Below, piece by piece: positions 63,459-64,000 of a stretch of DNA of 64,000 nucleotides. The position numbers were made by a program, and so were the translations under genes. A model generated the notes under the pieces. It worked only from the letters and a program-made list of their open reading frames with translations, ran no database searches and was not told the origin of the DNA. The stretch spans positions 795,519 through 859,518 of the forward strand of contig NZ_NMUQ01000001.1 in assembly GCF_002233675.1 (NCBI RefSeq), written 5' to 3'. The DNA comes from Paenibacillus herberti (lineage in GTDB: Bacteria; Bacillota; Bacilli; Paenibacillales; Paenibacillaceae). The number at the start of each line of letters is the position of its first letter. The stretch's first letter is position 1.

Positions 63459-64000
63459 ATGTCGAGATTAGCTCGTATGAGTGCAGTAATCGCCGCCGTA
63501 TTAAGTCTGCTCCTCTGTTTGCCGGTCCTTCCGGCAATGGCCGACGCGGCTGCCCCCGCGATTGAACTAAAGATGAAGGCTGAAGGTAAAGGGATTGATA
63601 TAACCGTTTCAGGCAAAAAGTTAACCGATGTATTTGCCTACGACATATCGATGAAGTTCGATTCGGGCCGTTTGAAATTTACTGGGGCGCGCACGGCATG
63701 GGCGGGATTTTCCATCGACCCAATCGTTAAAAATGGGACGATTCGGTTCGCCCATACAAAAACGGGCAAAACAGCGGGTGAGTCAGGCGACAAAGAGCTG
63801 GCCGTAATAAGCTTTGAGCGAATCGCAGAGGGAAATGCAACGGCAAGCATTGGGACGGTTCAGCTCGTCAATTCCAAGTTGGAAATGAAAGAGCTGAAGC
63901 CTGCGGTTCAGGTGACGGCGCCCGGAACAACCGGGGAGCTAAACGACATTAAAGGGCACTGGGCGGAAGCGGCGATTAGGGAAGCTGCAGAGCTCGGATT
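63459..64000 (+). CDS. Cohesin and SLH-domain surface protein, 3' end outside window
   Basis: First 180 residues only. Signal peptide (~1-28, AVIAAVLSLLLCLPVLPAMA), then a cohesin-type domain (~33-150: IDITVSGKKLTDVFAYDISM, FDSGRLKFTGA, AVISFERIAEGNA), a short Thr/Gly linker and the start of an S-layer homology domain, LNDIKGHWAEAAIREAAELG. SLH domains attach to pyruvylated wall polymers, so the protein should sit on the surface and display the cohesin. AAAGGAG nine nt before ATG 63459 sets the start. It follows the dockerin-bearing rhamnosidase gene, suggesting they bind each other. Confidence 0.85.
   Translation, partial: MSRLARMSAVIAAVLSLLLCLPVLPAMADAAAPAIELKMKAEGKGIDITVSGKKLTDVFAYDISMKFDSGRLKFTGARTAWAGFSIDPIVKNGTIRFAHTKTGKTAGESGDKELAVISFERIAEGNATASIGTVQLVNSKLEMKELKPAVQVTAPGTTGELNDIKGHWAEAAIREAAELG

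Overview
The window reads as chromosomal DNA of an endospore-forming member of the Bacillota, most likely Paenibacillus or a close relative. Three things point there: the conserved order rqcH-yloB-dapF-remA-gmk-rpoZ-coaBC-priA-def-fmt-rsmB...rlmN-prpC-prkC-rsgA-rpe-spoVM-rpmB-yloU-fakA-degV-recG, sporulation genes (spoVM, spoVIF), and S-layer-homology, cohesin and YesM/YesN-type genes next to a carbohydrate ABC transporter. Shine-Dalgarno sites are strong, and TTG or GTG starts are frequent.

Layout. 1-405: a tandem 51-bp hairpin repeat. 406-31816: the housekeeping block (ribosome rescue, Ca2+ pumping, lysine/peptidoglycan precursor synthesis, nucleotide and CoA metabolism, replication restart, protein start-site processing, rRNA modification, PrpC/PrkC signalling, ribosome assembly, fatty-acid kinase, RecG). 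It is interrupted at 15217-19403 by an LTA-synthase-like gene, two unknown membrane-anchored genes and intergenic repeats. 32044-44826: accessory genes. These are a YeiH-type transporter, an unusual oligopeptide-type ABC system (fused ATPase on the minus strand; two permeases with long N-terminal extensions; a binding protein that looks circularly permuted; a small unknown protein), a phosphotransferase, a GNAT gene with a truncated first domain, a TauD-type dioxygenase and an SRAP protein. 45042-64000: a sugar-response region. It holds a lipoprotein-type binding protein, a YesM-like kinase and a YesN-like regulator behind a cre-overlapped promoter. A rhamnose-type ABC transporter (ATPase, two permeases, binding protein) follows, then a very large secreted alpha-L-rhamnosidase and the start of a cohesin-SLH surface protein that runs off the window.

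The two halves of the sugar region are separated by 49.7-52.9 kb, an AT-rich, decayed stretch (Nudix gene, peptidase E pseudogene, unknown anchored protein, membrane-protein remnant, tmRNA-like 3' remnant, SRPBCC gene with a severed upstream partner). It is bounded by two copies of a ~150-bp hairpin element; a third copy follows the rhamnosidase gene. The likely working unit is: sugar sensed outside the cell (45042-49532), rhamnosides hydrolysed at the cell surface (57822-64000), and released rhamnose imported (52971-57695).

The strongest candidates for something undescribed are the permuted binding protein with its unusual transporter (33.4-40.7 kb) and the rhamnosidase that carries both a cohesin-like and a degenerate dockerin-like module beside an SLH-anchored cohesin. 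All family assignments come from reading motifs and protein layout; no search was run.
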